Source: Chloroflexota bacterium (lineage in GTDB: Bacteria > Chloroflexota > Anaerolineae > Anaerolineales > Villigracilaceae). From it: a stretch of DNA of 64,000 nucleotides. The DNA lies in contig JACPVF010000009.1 in NCBI GenBank assembly GCA_016191845.1, forward strand, positions 62,001-126,000. The letters run 5' to 3'. A program made the translations under genes and the position numbers. Shown here piece after piece: positions 23,608 through 32,156 of the stretch. The notes under the pieces are model-generated. The model searched no databases. It was not told the DNA's origin and saw only the letters and a list, made by a program, of their open reading frames with translations. Position 1 is the stretch's first letter, and every line of letters starts with the position of its first letter.

Positions 23608-25101
23608 TTATTGGGTTGGAAGGTTGTAGAAGTTGTACACCACTTGTGCCAGGTTGGCGAACATGGCGTTGGCGTCGTCGAAGACCACCTGCACGGGATG
23701 ATAGGCATAGATGGAAAGCACGAAGTTCCCGCCCGGGGTATACACGATGCCCGCATCGCTGACGTTCTTCATGTAGCCCGTGGTGACGTCCACCACCCAG
23801 CCGTGCTTGTGTGCCACCAACGTGCCTTCGGGCACGCCCGCTTCGATCAGCACGCCGATCTTGTCGGTGGCAAGATAATCGATGATTTGCTGGCAGGTCT
23901 TCTGGTTCATCTTGTCTGGGAAGGCAGCCACCAGCGCACCGCCACCCGTCTGGGCGCACTGATACACGTCCACCAGCAGCATCCCCATATCTGCGGGGGT
24001 GGTCTGGTTATACGGATCGGGATCGGTGTTGATATCCACACGCGAATTGGCGGGAGTATTGAAGCGCTGGAGCAGGGGGGAGCCTGGGGCGAAGAATCCC
24101 GCCAGGAAGGTGTTCTCCAACCCGACGGTCTTCATGAAATCCGAGACCACCAGCGGACCGAAGTTCGGGTCCAATTGCGCCATAAGCGCATCCGAGGGCG
24201 GGTTCTCGGATTTCTTGATCATGTTCACGATGATGGCGTTGACGTTGTCGCTGACGGGCACATCGCCGTTCTTGATGAAGTACGAGACCAGGATGGGAAT
24301 CTTGATGGTGCTCGATGCAGTGAAGGCAATGTCGGGTTCCACGGGAACGGCTTGACCCGCGTCGAGCGCGAAATGGATCTCCTGTCCCGTTTGAAGGTCG
24401 GTCAGGAACAGACCGATCAGGCCATCGAACTCGGTGGCCTTGATGTACTGTTCCAACAGGAGTTGCAGGTTCTCCATCGTCGGGCGTGCAACTGCATTCT
24501 GGTTGTACGAGAGCGAGACCGTGCGATTGGTGGGTGAGCGCAGGGCGTCCTCGATCAGCACTACGGCGCGTTCCACATCCAGCACCTGCCCCGGGGTGCC
24601 CGCCGTGAATCCCAGCCCGTCGGGACGGGGTTGGGGTGGCGCGGGCGGCTGGTCATAGCGCGGCGCGATCTCGTTCTGCAGGTAGGCGCGCAGGCGCTGT
24701 TCCTCGATGGTGGCGCGCAAAGGGACCGTCACGACGGCGGCTTGACGATTCCACAGGTAATCCCAGAACCCTGACCAGAATGGTCCGCCCGTGCGGGCCA
24801 GGTCGGCGGCGGCCATCATGCTGTCGATGTCCAGGTTGAAACCGACCAGTTCGGGGTCGATTTGAATGACAGAGCCCGCATATTGGGCTTCGACAGGGTT
24901 GGTGTAGACTTCCAGCAGGCGCTGCGACGCCTCGGCTGGATTCAGTCCGCCGACGGGAACGCCTGCGATGGTCATGCCAGGGGGGTAGCTGTTGCGCTGT
25001 CGGCTGAATCCCACCAGGGACGTGACCGCCAGCACCACGGCGGCGATGATCAGCAGGATCGAACCGCCCCGCAGGATGACGTTGGTGTTGCGGCTTCTCA
25101 C
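23608..25101 (-). CDS. Secreted serine hydrolase: PG-binding (VanW-N type) plus class A beta-lactamase-like domain
   Basis: A 497-aa membrane-anchored extracytoplasmic protein. An N-terminal transmembrane helix is followed by a putative peptidoglycan-binding segment (YPPGMTIAGVPVGGLNPAEA, typical of PF12229). The C-terminal half is a serine beta-lactamase fold with SxxK in ASSTIKIP, a SEN motif in KKSENPPSD in the SDN position, and KHG in AHKHGWVVD. It may be a beta-lactamase or a cell-wall hydrolase or carboxypeptidase; the Glu166 equivalent cannot be assigned confidently. The GTG at 25101 is chosen because GGAGG lies 4 nt upstream; the longer frame runs into the divergent promoter region. 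Confidence 0.82.
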   Translation of the reverse strand: MRSRNTNVILRGGSILLIIAAVVLAVTSLVGFSRQRNSYPPGMTIAGVPVGGLNPAEASQRLLEVYTNPVEAQYAGSVIQIDPELVGFNLDIDSMMAAADLARTGGPFWSGFWDYLWNRQAAVVTVPLRATIEEQRLRAYLQNEIAPRYDQPPAPPQPRPDGLGFTAGTPGQVLDVERAVVLIEDALRSPTNRTVSLSYNQNAVARPTMENLQLLLEQYIKATEFDGLIGLFLTDLQTGQEIHFALDAGQAVPVEPDIAFTASSTIKIPILVSYFIKNGDVPVSDNVNAIIVNMIKKSENPPSDALMAQLDPNFGPLVVSDFMKTVGLENTFLAGFFAPGSPLLQRFNTPANSRVDINTDPDPYNQTTPADMGMLLVDVYQCAQTGGGALVAAFPDKMNQKTCQQIIDYLATDKIGVLIEAGVPEGTLVAHKHGWVVDVTTGYMKNVSDAGIVYTPGGNFVLSIYAYHPVQVVFDDANAMFANLAQVVYNFYNLPTQ

Positions 25102-25164
25102 GTAACCTCCATTAAAGGTGACGAAAATCACTGAAAAGTATAACATAATCAACCCGGGCACTTG

Positions 25165-25173
25165 TGCTAGAAT
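25165..25173 (+). promoter_or_regulatory. Extended -10 promoter of proline dehydrogenase
   Basis: TGCTAGAAT is an extended -10 motif 76 nt upstream of the ATG at 25250. The -35 is weak. A GCCGC/GCGGC inverted repeat (25201-25218) lies in the leader. Confidence 0.4.
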
Positions 25174-25249
25174 AGTTTTGTCGAATCCGCAACGCTGTTG
25201 GCCGCCCATGCATGCGGCTGGGGCGTAATCCATTCTTGAAAGGGAACCC

Positions 25250-26209
25250 ATGCTTCGTTCCTTTTTGATCTACCTCTCCAAAGCCGCCTGGGCGCAGAAC
25301 ATCTTCACTCATTGGTCGTTCGCGTGGAAGACCGTCTCGCGTTTTGTGGCGGGTACCGAACTGTCGGATGCCATCCGCGCCGTCAAGGAACTCAACGACC
25401 GCGGCATCAACGCCACCCTCGACAACCTGGGCGAGCACACCAGCACGCCCGAGGAGGCGCAGGACTCCACCGATCGCATCCTGGCCACCATTGACGCCAT
25501 CGCCGACGCGAACGTCCGCTCGAACGTCTCCATCAAGTTGACCCAGATCGGCCTCGGCCTGGACGAGAGCGTATGCGCCCAGAACCTGGAACGCATCCTG
25601 GCCCGCGGCAAGGCCCGCAACGTCTTCGTGCGTATCGACATGGAAGACACCCCCTACACCGACAAAACCCTCGACCTGCTGTACGCCATGCGCGAAAAAG
25701 GCTACCTCAACACGGGCACGGTCTTGCAATCGTACTTGTACCGCACCGAAGCGGACACGCGCCGCCTCGTGTCGGACGGTGTCACCATCCGCATGGTCAA
25801 GGGCGCATACCAGGAACCCGAGGACAAGGCCTTCCCGAAGAAGGCTGACGTGGATGCAAACTTCGACCTGCTGGCCAAGATCATGCTCGACGGTGAACTG
25901 GCGGCGGGCGCGCCCAAGCTGAGCGCCGACGGCCGCTTCCCGCCCATCCCCGCCTTCGGCACCCACGACGAGAAACGTATCCTGTTTGCGAAACAGTACG
26001 CCGAGAAGATCGGTCTGCCCAAGGATGCGCTCGAATTCCAGATGCTGTATGGCATCCGCCGCGATTTGCAGGAGAACCTGGCCAAGGAAGGTTATCCCGT
26101 GCGGGTGTATGTTCCGTATGGTACGCATTGGTATCCATACTTCATGCGCCGCATGGCCGAGCGCCCCGCCAATTTGTGGTTCATCATATCGAACTTCTTT
26201 AGAAAATAA
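25250..26209 (+). CDS. Proline dehydrogenase (PRODH family)
   Basis: A 319-aa FAD-dependent TIM-barrel enzyme oxidising proline to pyrroline-5-carboxylate. Conserved elements are ATLDNLGEHT, VSIKLTQIGL, RIDMEDT, IRMVKGAYQEP (the lysine and arginine near FAD), AFGTHDEKR, EFQMLYGIRRDLQ and the substrate-binding YGTHWYPYFMRRMAERP. It is monofunctional; the aldehyde dehydrogenase partner is not in the window. RBS AAAGGG precedes the ATG. It is divergent from the beta-lactamase-fold gene and ends at a strong terminator. Confidence 0.93.
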   Translation: MLRSFLIYLSKAAWAQNIFTHWSFAWKTVSRFVAGTELSDAIRAVKELNDRGINATLDNLGEHTSTPEEAQDSTDRILATIDAIADANVRSNVSIKLTQIGLGLDESVCAQNLERILARGKARNVFVRIDMEDTPYTDKTLDLLYAMREKGYLNTGTVLQSYLYRTEADTRRLVSDGVTIRMVKGAYQEPEDKAFPKKADVDANFDLLAKIMLDGELAAGAPKLSADGRFPPIPAFGTHDEKRILFAKQYAEKIGLPKDALEFQMLYGIRRDLQENLAKEGYPVRVYVPYGTHWYPYFMRRMAERPANLWFIISNFFRK

Positions 26210-26229
26210 AATTCCCAGTCAGACCGCAG

Positions 26230-26262
26230 CAGCGCAAGAGGCACTCTTGCGCTGTTTTTTTT
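26230..26262 (+). terminator. Terminator of proline dehydrogenase
   Basis: Perfect 11-bp stem CAGCGCAAGAG/CTCTTGCGCTG with a 3-nt loop, followed by eight T. Confidence 0.96.
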
Positions 26263-26278
26263 ATGGTAAAACAGGCAC

Positions 26279-27001
26279 ATGGCTGAATTTCCGCTTGCTC
26301 TTGTAACGGGGGCCGCGCACCGACTAGGCAGGGCCTTTGCCCTTTCCTTGGCGCGCCAGGGATATGCCATCCTGCTTCATTATCACCAGGAGATGCAGGG
26401 CGCCTACGATACGGCCGAGGAAATCCGCGCTTTAAACCGTCCCGTTTTCCTCCAGCCCGCGGACCTGACCCAGCCCGAGGGGATTCACGCGCTCCTCAAC
26501 CTGCTGGACGAGGTTCCGCACCCGCTCAAGGTGCTGGTCAACTCTGCGGCTGTGATGGAACGTACCGACGTTCCATCCCTGACCGCCGAGGCCTGGGACT
26601 CGGCCCTCGACCTGAACCTGCGTGCGCCCTTTCTGCTGGCTCAGGCTGCTGCCCAACGCATGACCGAGGGCGGGCTGATCGTCAATGTGACGGATGTGGC
26701 CGCGCAGAAAGCCTGGTCGGCCTTCCCCGCCTACACGGTCAGCAAAGCCGCCCTCGAGTCGTTGACCAAAGTCCTGGCGCGTGCGCTTGCGCCGACGATC
26801 CGCGTCAACGCCATCGCACCTGGACTGGTGCTGCACTCGGACGTGGTCACGAGCGAGCAGTGGGATGCCCTGGTCGCGCGCCTGCCGATGAAGCGCGCCG
26901 CCAGCCTGGACGAGGTCACCGCCGCGCTGGAGTACCTGCTTAAGAATGAATATGTCACGGGCCAGACCCTGGTCGTGGACGGGGGCTACTCGCTGATTTG
27001 A
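26279..27001 (+). CDS. Short-chain dehydrogenase/reductase (pteridine reductase-like)
   Basis: A 240-aa NAD(P)-dependent Rossmann oxidoreductase. The cofactor motif is VTGAAHRLGRAFA (TGxxxRxGxA, as in FolM/PTR1-type enzymes rather than the classical TGxxxGxG), followed by HYH; NSAAVMERTD is the NAG-like element. Catalytic Tyr and Lys are in YTVSK, with NVTDVA upstream, and APGLV and VVDGGYS close the fold. It lies only 17 nt after the PRODH terminator with no clear Shine-Dalgarno, so a leaderless start is possible (TAAAAC 6 nt upstream). It is followed by its own terminator. Pterin reduction is a family-based guess. Confidence 0.87.
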   Translation: MAEFPLALVTGAAHRLGRAFALSLARQGYAILLHYHQEMQGAYDTAEEIRALNRPVFLQPADLTQPEGIHALLNLLDEVPHPLKVLVNSAAVMERTDVPSLTAEAWDSALDLNLRAPFLLAQAAAQRMTEGGLIVNVTDVAAQKAWSAFPAYTVSKAALESLTKVLARALAPTIRVNAIAPGLVLHSDVVTSEQWDALVARLPMKRAASLDEVTAALEYLLKNEYVTGQTLVVDGGYSLI

Positions 27002-27011
27002 TTTACAATCA

Positions 27012-27049
27012 GACCCCAAAGGTTTACAAGACCTTTAGGGTCTTTGTTT
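27012..27049 (+). terminator. Terminator of the SDR gene
   Basis: Stem GACCCcAAAGGT/ACCTTTaGGGTC with one symmetrical mismatch, followed by TCTTTGTTT. Confidence 0.85.
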
Positions 27050-27083
27050 AATAATGTGACAGATTGCCTAAGGAGAGAATTTT

Positions 27084-27560
27084 ATGTCCGAGACCGCTGA
27101 ACTGGCTGAGAAATTGAAATCGGAAGGCGAGCGCATGGTTGCGTTCTTTTCCGCCTTGGATAACGATCAATGGCAGGCCGAAGTGTATACCGAAGGCACT
27201 ACCTGGACTATTCGCAACGTGTTGTCGCATTACGTCACCTCCGAACGTGGACTGGTCCGACTCTTCGAACAGATCCGCCAGGGCGGGGGCGGCGTCACCG
27301 ACGAATTTTCCATTGACCGCTACAACGCATCCCAGCAGGAGAAGACTCGCGAGTTGCCTCCCGCCGAACTGCTCGAACAGTACAAGGCCGTCCGCGCGGA
27401 GTCGATCACCTGGGTGCAGGGACTGAAAGACGAGGAACTGGAGATCCAAGGCCGCCACCCTTTCCTGGGCCAGACGGTCATCCGCGAGATGGTCAGGATG
27501 TTGTACATGCATAATCAATTGCATTACCGCGATGTGAAACGGGCCTTGTCGAATCGATAG
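27084..27560 (+). CDS. DinB family protein
   Basis: A 158-aa four-helix-bundle protein of the DinB/YfiT-like superfamily, whose members bind a metal through three histidines. Candidate ligands are in VLSHYVTSE and the C-terminal HNQLHYRDVKR. Family members are thiol-dependent (for example mycothiol or bacillithiol) transferases or isomerases, and the thiol partner here is unknown. RBS AAGGAGAG lies 5 nt before the ATG. The next gene starts 8 nt after the stop, so the two are probably co-transcribed. Confidence 0.82.
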   Translation: MSETAELAEKLKSEGERMVAFFSALDNDQWQAEVYTEGTTWTIRNVLSHYVTSERGLVRLFEQIRQGGGGVTDEFSIDRYNASQQEKTRELPPAELLEQYKAVRAESITWVQGLKDEELEIQGRHPFLGQTVIREMVRMLYMHNQLHYRDVKRALSNR

Positions 27561-27567
27561 GAGGAAT

Positions 27568-28119
27568 ATGAGCGAGTCGCATTTTTCAACTACAGAACCG
27601 TTGAAGGTGGGTTCTGGCATGTCAGTAACAATCGATGATCGCTCCGATACGATGATAATCGCTGTCGATCCGCGTTATTGGATGAATGGACTCTGGATTT
27701 TCTTCTCAATTCTTTTGGGTTGCTTTCTTGCTTTCTTTGACGATTCGTTTCGTTCTTTTGGTTGGACCCTATATGGACTTGCCATCCTTGGGATTTTTCT
27801 TTATCAGTTCTACCAAAATAGAAGTGTGTATTGTGTGATCGATAAGCTTAATCAGGTTGTAACTTATTCTCGCGGCGGAATTTTGAACTCCACTTTCAAT
27901 GAAGAAAAATTCAGATTTGCTATGGCCGATATCAAGCGAATAGACACAAAACGATATACTGGCCGTGGGCGGGATACGTTTCAGATATTCCTTGTTCTGG
28001 ATGAAGGCAAGCGGTTGGACATTTCTGGAGGGAATTTGTCCTTTTCTGAGTGCCAGACAAATACCGAGATGGTCCGAAAATTCATTAATCCTGACTTATC
28101 CGTAAAAGCGATAGACTAA
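27568..28119 (+). CDS. AT-rich two-helix membrane protein with PH-like domain
   Basis: A 183-aa protein of unknown function. Two adjacent transmembrane helices (about residues 42-82, WIFFSILLGCFLAFF and LYGLAILGIFLYQFY) are followed by a cytoplasmic beta-rich domain (VYCVIDKLNQVVTY to the end) resembling a bacterial PH-like fold. RBS GGAGG lies 4 nt before the ATG. Base composition is visibly more AT-rich than both neighbours, suggesting separate ancestry even though it sits tightly between DinB and the aminotransferase. Confidence 0.75.
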   Translation: MSESHFSTTEPLKVGSGMSVTIDDRSDTMIIAVDPRYWMNGLWIFFSILLGCFLAFFDDSFRSFGWTLYGLAILGIFLYQFYQNRSVYCVIDKLNQVVTYSRGGILNSTFNEEKFRFAMADIKRIDTKRYTGRGRDTFQIFLVLDEGKRLDISGGNLSFSECQTNTEMVRKFINPDLSVKAID

Positions 28120-28120
28120 T

Positions 28121-29227
28121 ATGAAACTTCCTCCCTTTAAACTCGAACGTTACTTTGCCAAATACGAATTCAACACCGAGTACCTGCTGTGCTCCTCGGA
28201 TTGCGAATCGATGTCCATTGCGGACCTGCTGTCCCTTGAACCCGGTGCGGATGAACGCTTCCAGCAGACCTGGCTGGGCTACACCGAGTCGCAAGGCGAC
28301 CCGAAGCTGCGTCAGGCCATCTGTGGACTGTACGAGACCATGCAGCCCGAGCAGGTTCTGGTCCATGCAGGCGCACAGGAAGCGATCTTTGTCTTCATGC
28401 ACGCCGTGCTGGAGCAGGGCGACCACATCATTGTCCATTCGCCTGGTTATCAATCGCTGGCCGAGATTGCCCGTTCCATCGGCTGTGACGTCAGCCCGTG
28501 GATGGCGCGCGAGGAGAACGGCTGGGCGCTTGACCTCGATGAACTGCGTCACCTGATGCGAACCAACACCAAAGCCATCGTGGTCAACACGCCGCACAAC
28601 CCGACAGGTTATCTCATGCCGCGTGTAGACTTCGAGGCGCTCAACCGCTTTGCGCAGGAAAATAATCTGCTGCTCTTCTCGGACGAGGTCTACCGCGAGT
28701 CGGAATATGACCCCTCCCTGCGCCTGCCCGCCGCCTGTGACCTGGGTCCGCATGCCGTGTCGCTGGGTGTGACCTCCAAGACCTACGGCTTGGCGGGACT
28801 GCGCATTGGCTGGGTCGCTACGCGGAATCAGGATGTGGTTCAGCGCATGGCCGCGCTTAAGGACTACACCACCATCTGCAATTCAGCCCCCAGTGAGTTC
28901 CTGGCAGAACTGGCCTTGCGCCATCGCGAGAAGTTGATCGAGCGCAACCTGGACATCATCCGCGCCAACTTGGCCGCCATCGACGACCTCTTCGCCCGTC
29001 GCGCGGACCTCTTCCGCTGGGTTTGCCCGCAGGCGGGTTCAATGGGCTTCCCTCGCCTCGTCAAAGGAGACGTGGAAGATTTCTGCGATCGCCTCGTGCG
29101 CGAAGCGGGCGTGTTGCTCCTGCCAGGCTCCGTCTATGACGACCGTCACAACCATTTCCGCCTCGGCCTGGGCCGCAAGAACCTGCCCGAAGCCGTCGCC
29201 CGACTGGAAGCGTTTCTCAAGAATTAA
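28121..29227 (+). CDS. PLP-dependent class I/II aminotransferase
   Basis: A 368-aa fold-type I aminotransferase. VLVHAGAQEAIF and PGYQSLAEI belong to the cofactor-binding domain, NTPHNPTGY carries the conserved Asn, FSDEVYRE the Asp and Tyr contacts, and the Schiff-base lysine is in VTSKTYGLAGLRIGW. The C-terminal arginine that binds the substrate carboxylate is in HFRLGLGR. The amino donor cannot be inferred. The ATG lies 1 nt after the preceding stop. Confidence 0.9.
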   Translation: MKLPPFKLERYFAKYEFNTEYLLCSSDCESMSIADLLSLEPGADERFQQTWLGYTESQGDPKLRQAICGLYETMQPEQVLVHAGAQEAIFVFMHAVLEQGDHIIVHSPGYQSLAEIARSIGCDVSPWMAREENGWALDLDELRHLMRTNTKAIVVNTPHNPTGYLMPRVDFEALNRFAQENNLLLFSDEVYRESEYDPSLRLPAACDLGPHAVSLGVTSKTYGLAGLRIGWVATRNQDVVQRMAALKDYTTICNSAPSEFLAELALRHREKLIERNLDIIRANLAAIDDLFARRADLFRWVCPQAGSMGFPRLVKGDVEDFCDRLVREAGVLLLPGSVYDDRHNHFRLGLGRKNLPEAVARLEAFLKN

Positions 29228-29232
29228 TCCAA

Positions 29233-29284
29233 GCGCCCTTCGACTGCGGCTTCGCAACAAACGCTCAGCCTCCGCTCAGGGCGA
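29233..29284. repeat. Dispersed short repeat, copy 3
   Basis: Begins GCGCCCTTCGACTGCGGCTTCG and ends with CTCCGCTCAGGGCG, with CGCCCT/AGGGCG at the ends able to pair. It fills most of the 77-nt gap between the aminotransferase and UbiA-like genes. Related sequences are at 18-46 and 4869-4918. Confidence 0.5.
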
Positions 29285-29304
29285 TCTGCCCATTCCCAAT
29301 TCTT

Positions 29305-30174
29305 ATGACCCTCCTTCGCCTTACCCGCCCTCTCTACCTTGCCTTTGCTGCGCTGACTTATGTCCTTGGCGTCAGCCTGGCCAATTATCTCGCCATCCCC
29401 TTCGTCCCCATCGCTTTCTGGATGGGGCTGGTCGGTGTGATCCTGACCCAGGCAGCCTTTTCGCTGTTGGCTGAAGTCTTCCGTCCGAACAGCGATCCGC
29501 TCCAGCCCGAAGAGACCTTTGCCCAGCGCAAATCCCTGCGCGACTCGATGTTATCCCTTTCCCTAGGAGCGCTGGCTGTGCTGGCTGTGATCTGTTTTGC
29601 GCTGTACAGCCAGGGACGTCTCTCGCCGCAGGCCTTCCTCTTTCTAGGATTGTCGCTGTTATTGGTTTTGCTTTACGGTGTCCCTCCCATGCGGCTGGTC
29701 AGCCGTGGGTTCGGGGAAACAGCCCTTGCCATCCAGCTGGGATTCGTTTTCCCATCGCTGGGATTCCTCCTGCAAGCAGGGGAGTTGCATCGATTGTTGG
29801 GATTGGTGACTTTCCCGTTGACTGCCCTCGGTCTGGCATGCCTGATCGCTCTCAGTTTCCCTTCCTATGCACAGGACCGCAAGTATGGCCGTCGCACCCT
29901 GTTGGTTTCCATCGGTTGGGAGCGGGCCATTCCCTTGCATAACATCCTGTCCCTGGCGGCTTACTTTCTCTTCCTGGCGGCGGTCTTCTTCAACTTCTCG
30001 TTTTCGCTCATTTGGCCCGCCCTGTTGACTTTGCCTTTCGCACTTTTACAAATCTATCTATTGCGCAATATCGCCCAGGGCGGCAAACCCACCTGGACGC
30101 CGCTGACCATCAATGCGATCGCGATCTATGGGCTGACGGTTTATTTCCTCATTTGGACCTTTTGGCTGAGGTAA
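29305..30174 (+). CDS. UbiA-like prenyltransferase family membrane protein
   Basis: A 289-aa polytopic membrane protein with about eight or nine helices, beginning LLRLTRPLYLAFAALTYVLG as in UbiA/MenA enzymes. The second conserved loop (YAQDRKYGRRTLLV) resembles the usual D...G..TL motif. The first aspartate-rich motif NxxxDxxxD is not intact: the equivalent loop reads AEVFRPNSDPL. Either a divergent prenyltransferase or a member that has lost diphosphate/Mg binding is possible. It is 1 nt upstream of moeA, but no functional link is known. Confidence 0.72.
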   Translation: MTLLRLTRPLYLAFAALTYVLGVSLANYLAIPFVPIAFWMGLVGVILTQAAFSLLAEVFRPNSDPLQPEETFAQRKSLRDSMLSLSLGALAVLAVICFALYSQGRLSPQAFLFLGLSLLLVLLYGVPPMRLVSRGFGETALAIQLGFVFPSLGFLLQAGELHRLLGLVTFPLTALGLACLIALSFPSYAQDRKYGRRTLLVSIGWERAIPLHNILSLAAYFLFLAAVFFNFSFSLIWPALLTLPFALLQIYLLRNIAQGGKPTWTPLTINAIAIYGLTVYFLIWTFWLR

Positions 30175-30175
30175 C

Positions 30176-31417
30176 ATGCCCGAATTCCTGACCCTGCTTC
30201 CCCCTGAGGAAGCCCGCGCCCTGTTGTTATCTCACCTTTCCGCGCCCTTGCCTGATTCCGTCCTGGTGGACGTTTCCTCGTCCCTGGGTCGTGTCTGCGC
30301 CGAGGATGTGCGCGCTCCGCATCCGCTGCCCGAGTTCCCGCGCTCCACCGTGGACGGCTTCGCCGTCCGCGCGCGCGATACCTTCGGCGCAAGTGACTCG
30401 CTGCCCGCGTACCTGTCGCTGATCGGCGAAGTGCCGATGGGGGGCGCGCCGCAATTCGAGGTTGGGGCGGGACAGTGCGCGATCCTCCATACGGGCGGCA
30501 TGTTGCCTCCGGGTGCAGACGCAGTGGTGATGCTCGAATACACCCAGCACGCCCGCGAAGGCGAGATGGAGATTCAGCGTGCCGTGGCGGCAGGGGAGAA
30601 CGTCATCCGCGTGGGCGAGGATGTGGCCGCCGAAACGGTCATCCTGCCCAAGGGGCGGAGAATGCGTCCTGCCGAGGTGGGCGGACTCATGGCGCTGGGA
30701 ATCCTCTCTTTGCGCGTAGCCAAGTCTCCGAAGGTTGGTCTGCTCTCGACAGGCGATGAGGTGGTGGACCCATCCCAGACGCCGCAACCAGGTCAGGTGC
30801 GCGACGTCAACTCCTACACGCTCTCGGCGCTGATCGAACGGGCAGGTGGGGAGCCGATCCGCTATGGGATCGTCGGTGATCAGTTCGAGGCGCTCGAAGC
30901 GGCGGCGCGAAGGGCCCTGGCCGAATGCGACGCGGTCCTCGTCACGGCAGGGTCATCGGCCTCGACGCGCGACATGACCGCCGAGGTCATCTCGCAGTTG
31001 GGAGAGCCCGGCGTGCTGGTACACGGCATCAACACCAAACCAGGCAAGCCCACCATTCTGGGGGCGTGCGGTGGCAAGGCGGTCATCGGTTTGCCAGGCA
31101 ACCCCGTCAGCGCGCTGGTCAATGGATACCTGTTCGTCGTGCCTGTGATCGAGAAGCTGCTGGGCGAAACTCCCAGGCCGCAGGCCACCGTCCGCGCGCA
31201 GCTGACGGTCAACCTGCCCTCCCAGGCGGGCCGCGAGGATTGGTGGCCCGTGAAACTGGTTGGTCGGGAATCGGGAGTCGGGGGATGGGAGGCGGAACCC
31301 ATCTTCGGCAAGAGCAATCTAATCTTCAATCTGGTCCAAGCTGATGGTCTGTTGCGCATCTCCCCTGACGCCACGGGGCTTTCGGCTGGGGAAGCGGTTG
31401 AGGTCGTCCTTCTATGA
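30176..31417 (+). CDS. moeA: Molybdopterin molybdenumtransferase MoeA
   Basis: A 413-aa enzyme that inserts molybdate into adenylated molybdopterin. Domains are in normal order: ALGRV-like N-terminus, FPRSTVDGFAVRA, LHTGGMLPPGADAVVMLEYT, LPKGRRMRPAEVGGLMALG, then the MoCF_biosynth domain with LLSTGDEV and GLPGNPVSALV, and a C-terminal beta domain. Length is normal, so this is the likely housekeeping MoeA; a second, fused MoeA lies at 43093. It is followed by a bidirectional terminator shared with the pilin gene. Confidence 0.95.
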   Translation: MPEFLTLLPPEEARALLLSHLSAPLPDSVLVDVSSSLGRVCAEDVRAPHPLPEFPRSTVDGFAVRARDTFGASDSLPAYLSLIGEVPMGGAPQFEVGAGQCAILHTGGMLPPGADAVVMLEYTQHAREGEMEIQRAVAAGENVIRVGEDVAAETVILPKGRRMRPAEVGGLMALGILSLRVAKSPKVGLLSTGDEVVDPSQTPQPGQVRDVNSYTLSALIERAGGEPIRYGIVGDQFEALEAAARRALAECDAVLVTAGSSASTRDMTAEVISQLGEPGVLVHGINTKPGKPTILGACGGKAVIGLPGNPVSALVNGYLFVVPVIEKLLGETPRPQATVRAQLTVNLPSQAGREDWWPVKLVGRESGVGGWEAEPIFGKSNLIFNLVQADGLLRISPDATGLSAGEAVEVVLL

Positions 31418-31423
31418 CGGAAT

Positions 31424-31460
31424 AAAAAACGTCCGTCAGCATGCCGACGGGCGTTTTTTT
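31424..31460. terminator. Bidirectional terminator between moeA and the Flp pilin gene
   Basis: Stem AACGTCCGTC pairing with GACGGgCGTT around an 8-nt loop, flanked by A6 and T8. Confidence 0.93.
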
Positions 31461-31471
31461 TGCTTGCCAGG

Positions 31472-31627
31472 CTACATCGAGCCGAGGCTGGAGTTAATCT
31501 GGCTGAACACGTTGCCGATCATCGGGCCGAGGATCATAAGCGCAGCGATGACAACAATGGCAACCAAAACAAGGATCAGCGCATATTCGACCAGGCCCTG
31601 GCCTTTCTCTTTGGGGACGAATAACAT
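31472..31627 (-). CDS. Flp/Fap-type class IVb pilin (51 aa)
   Basis: A small gene, easily missed. The protein starts MLFVPKEKG and continues with the processing-site pattern GQGLVEYALILVLVAIVV, where the Gly before LVEYALI and the +5 Glu match prepilin peptidase and assembly requirements of Flp pilins. It ends with a short polar tail (NVFSQINSSLGSM). AAAGGAGG lies 9 nt upstream and a strong promoter further up. No tad/cpa secretion genes or prepilin peptidase are nearby, so the assembly machinery must be elsewhere. It is convergent with moeA across a shared terminator. Confidence 0.9.
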   Translation of the reverse strand: MLFVPKEKGQGLVEYALILVLVAIVVIAALMILGPMIGNVFSQINSSLGSM

Positions 31628-31684
31628 TAAAGGGTGCCTCCTTTCTTCAAGATTTTCTAAAGTGAAAACTGCGATGCCAAATTC

Positions 31685-31712
31685 ATTATAGTGGGTTTGA
31701 AAGTTTCGTCAA
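31685..31712 (-). promoter_or_regulatory. Strong sigma70-type promoter of the Flp pilin gene
   Basis: On the minus strand TTGACG, a 16-nt spacer and TATAAT, about 58 nt upstream of the pilin ATG. Ten of twelve or more consensus positions match, consistent with high expression of a structural pilin. Confidence 0.75.
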
Positions 31713-31731
31713 ACGACGGCTTGGGGGTACT

Positions 31732-32139
31732 TTAATCCCACTGATGGCCGCAGTAGCGGCAGGTGTATTTGTGCTTTGGAACGGGTTCCCCCTCGGCCTC
31801 AGCCCGCTTCTTGCGCCAATTGTCGATCAGAGACTCGAACCAGTCCAGATAGAACAGGAGGAAGCCTGCCAGATATCCGCCCGCGATGAAGATTTGGAAA
31901 ATCGGTTGATGGGTGTAGGGCTGCATCCAGCCGAAAAGGAAAACGGCTTCCTTCTGGCTCGGATGTTCGGCCACCATGCTGACCATCCCAAGGAAGGTTC
32001 CCAAGACCGCATAGGCAAACAACCCCAGAGCGAAGATGATTTTGAGAAGCTCCCCAAAACTCCTGGGGCGCAGGGAAATCACACTTTCCCCACAGACGGG
32101 GCAGGCGGGTGGCTGATAGGGTTTTGCGTTGCCGAACAT
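31732..32139 (-). CDS. Small two-helix membrane protein with split zinc-ribbon cysteines
   Basis: A 135-aa protein. An N-terminal CPVCGES pair and a C-terminal CRYCGHQW pair could form one four-Cys zinc site. Between them are two membrane helices (about residues 35-58 and 80-97), with the loop containing WMQPYTHQP. The start MFGNAKPY is supported by GAGGAG upstream; the much longer open frame is antisense to its neighbour. It is preceded by the hypothetical gene at 32157 with a 17-nt gap. Function unknown. Confidence 0.72.
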   Translation of the reverse strand: MFGNAKPYQPPACPVCGESVISLRPRSFGELLKIIFALGLFAYAVLGTFLGMVSMVAEHPSQKEAVFLFGWMQPYTHQPIFQIFIAGGYLAGFLLFYLDWFESLIDNWRKKRAEAEGEPVPKHKYTCRYCGHQWD

Positions 32140-32156
32140 TTTACTCCTCGTTCCGT

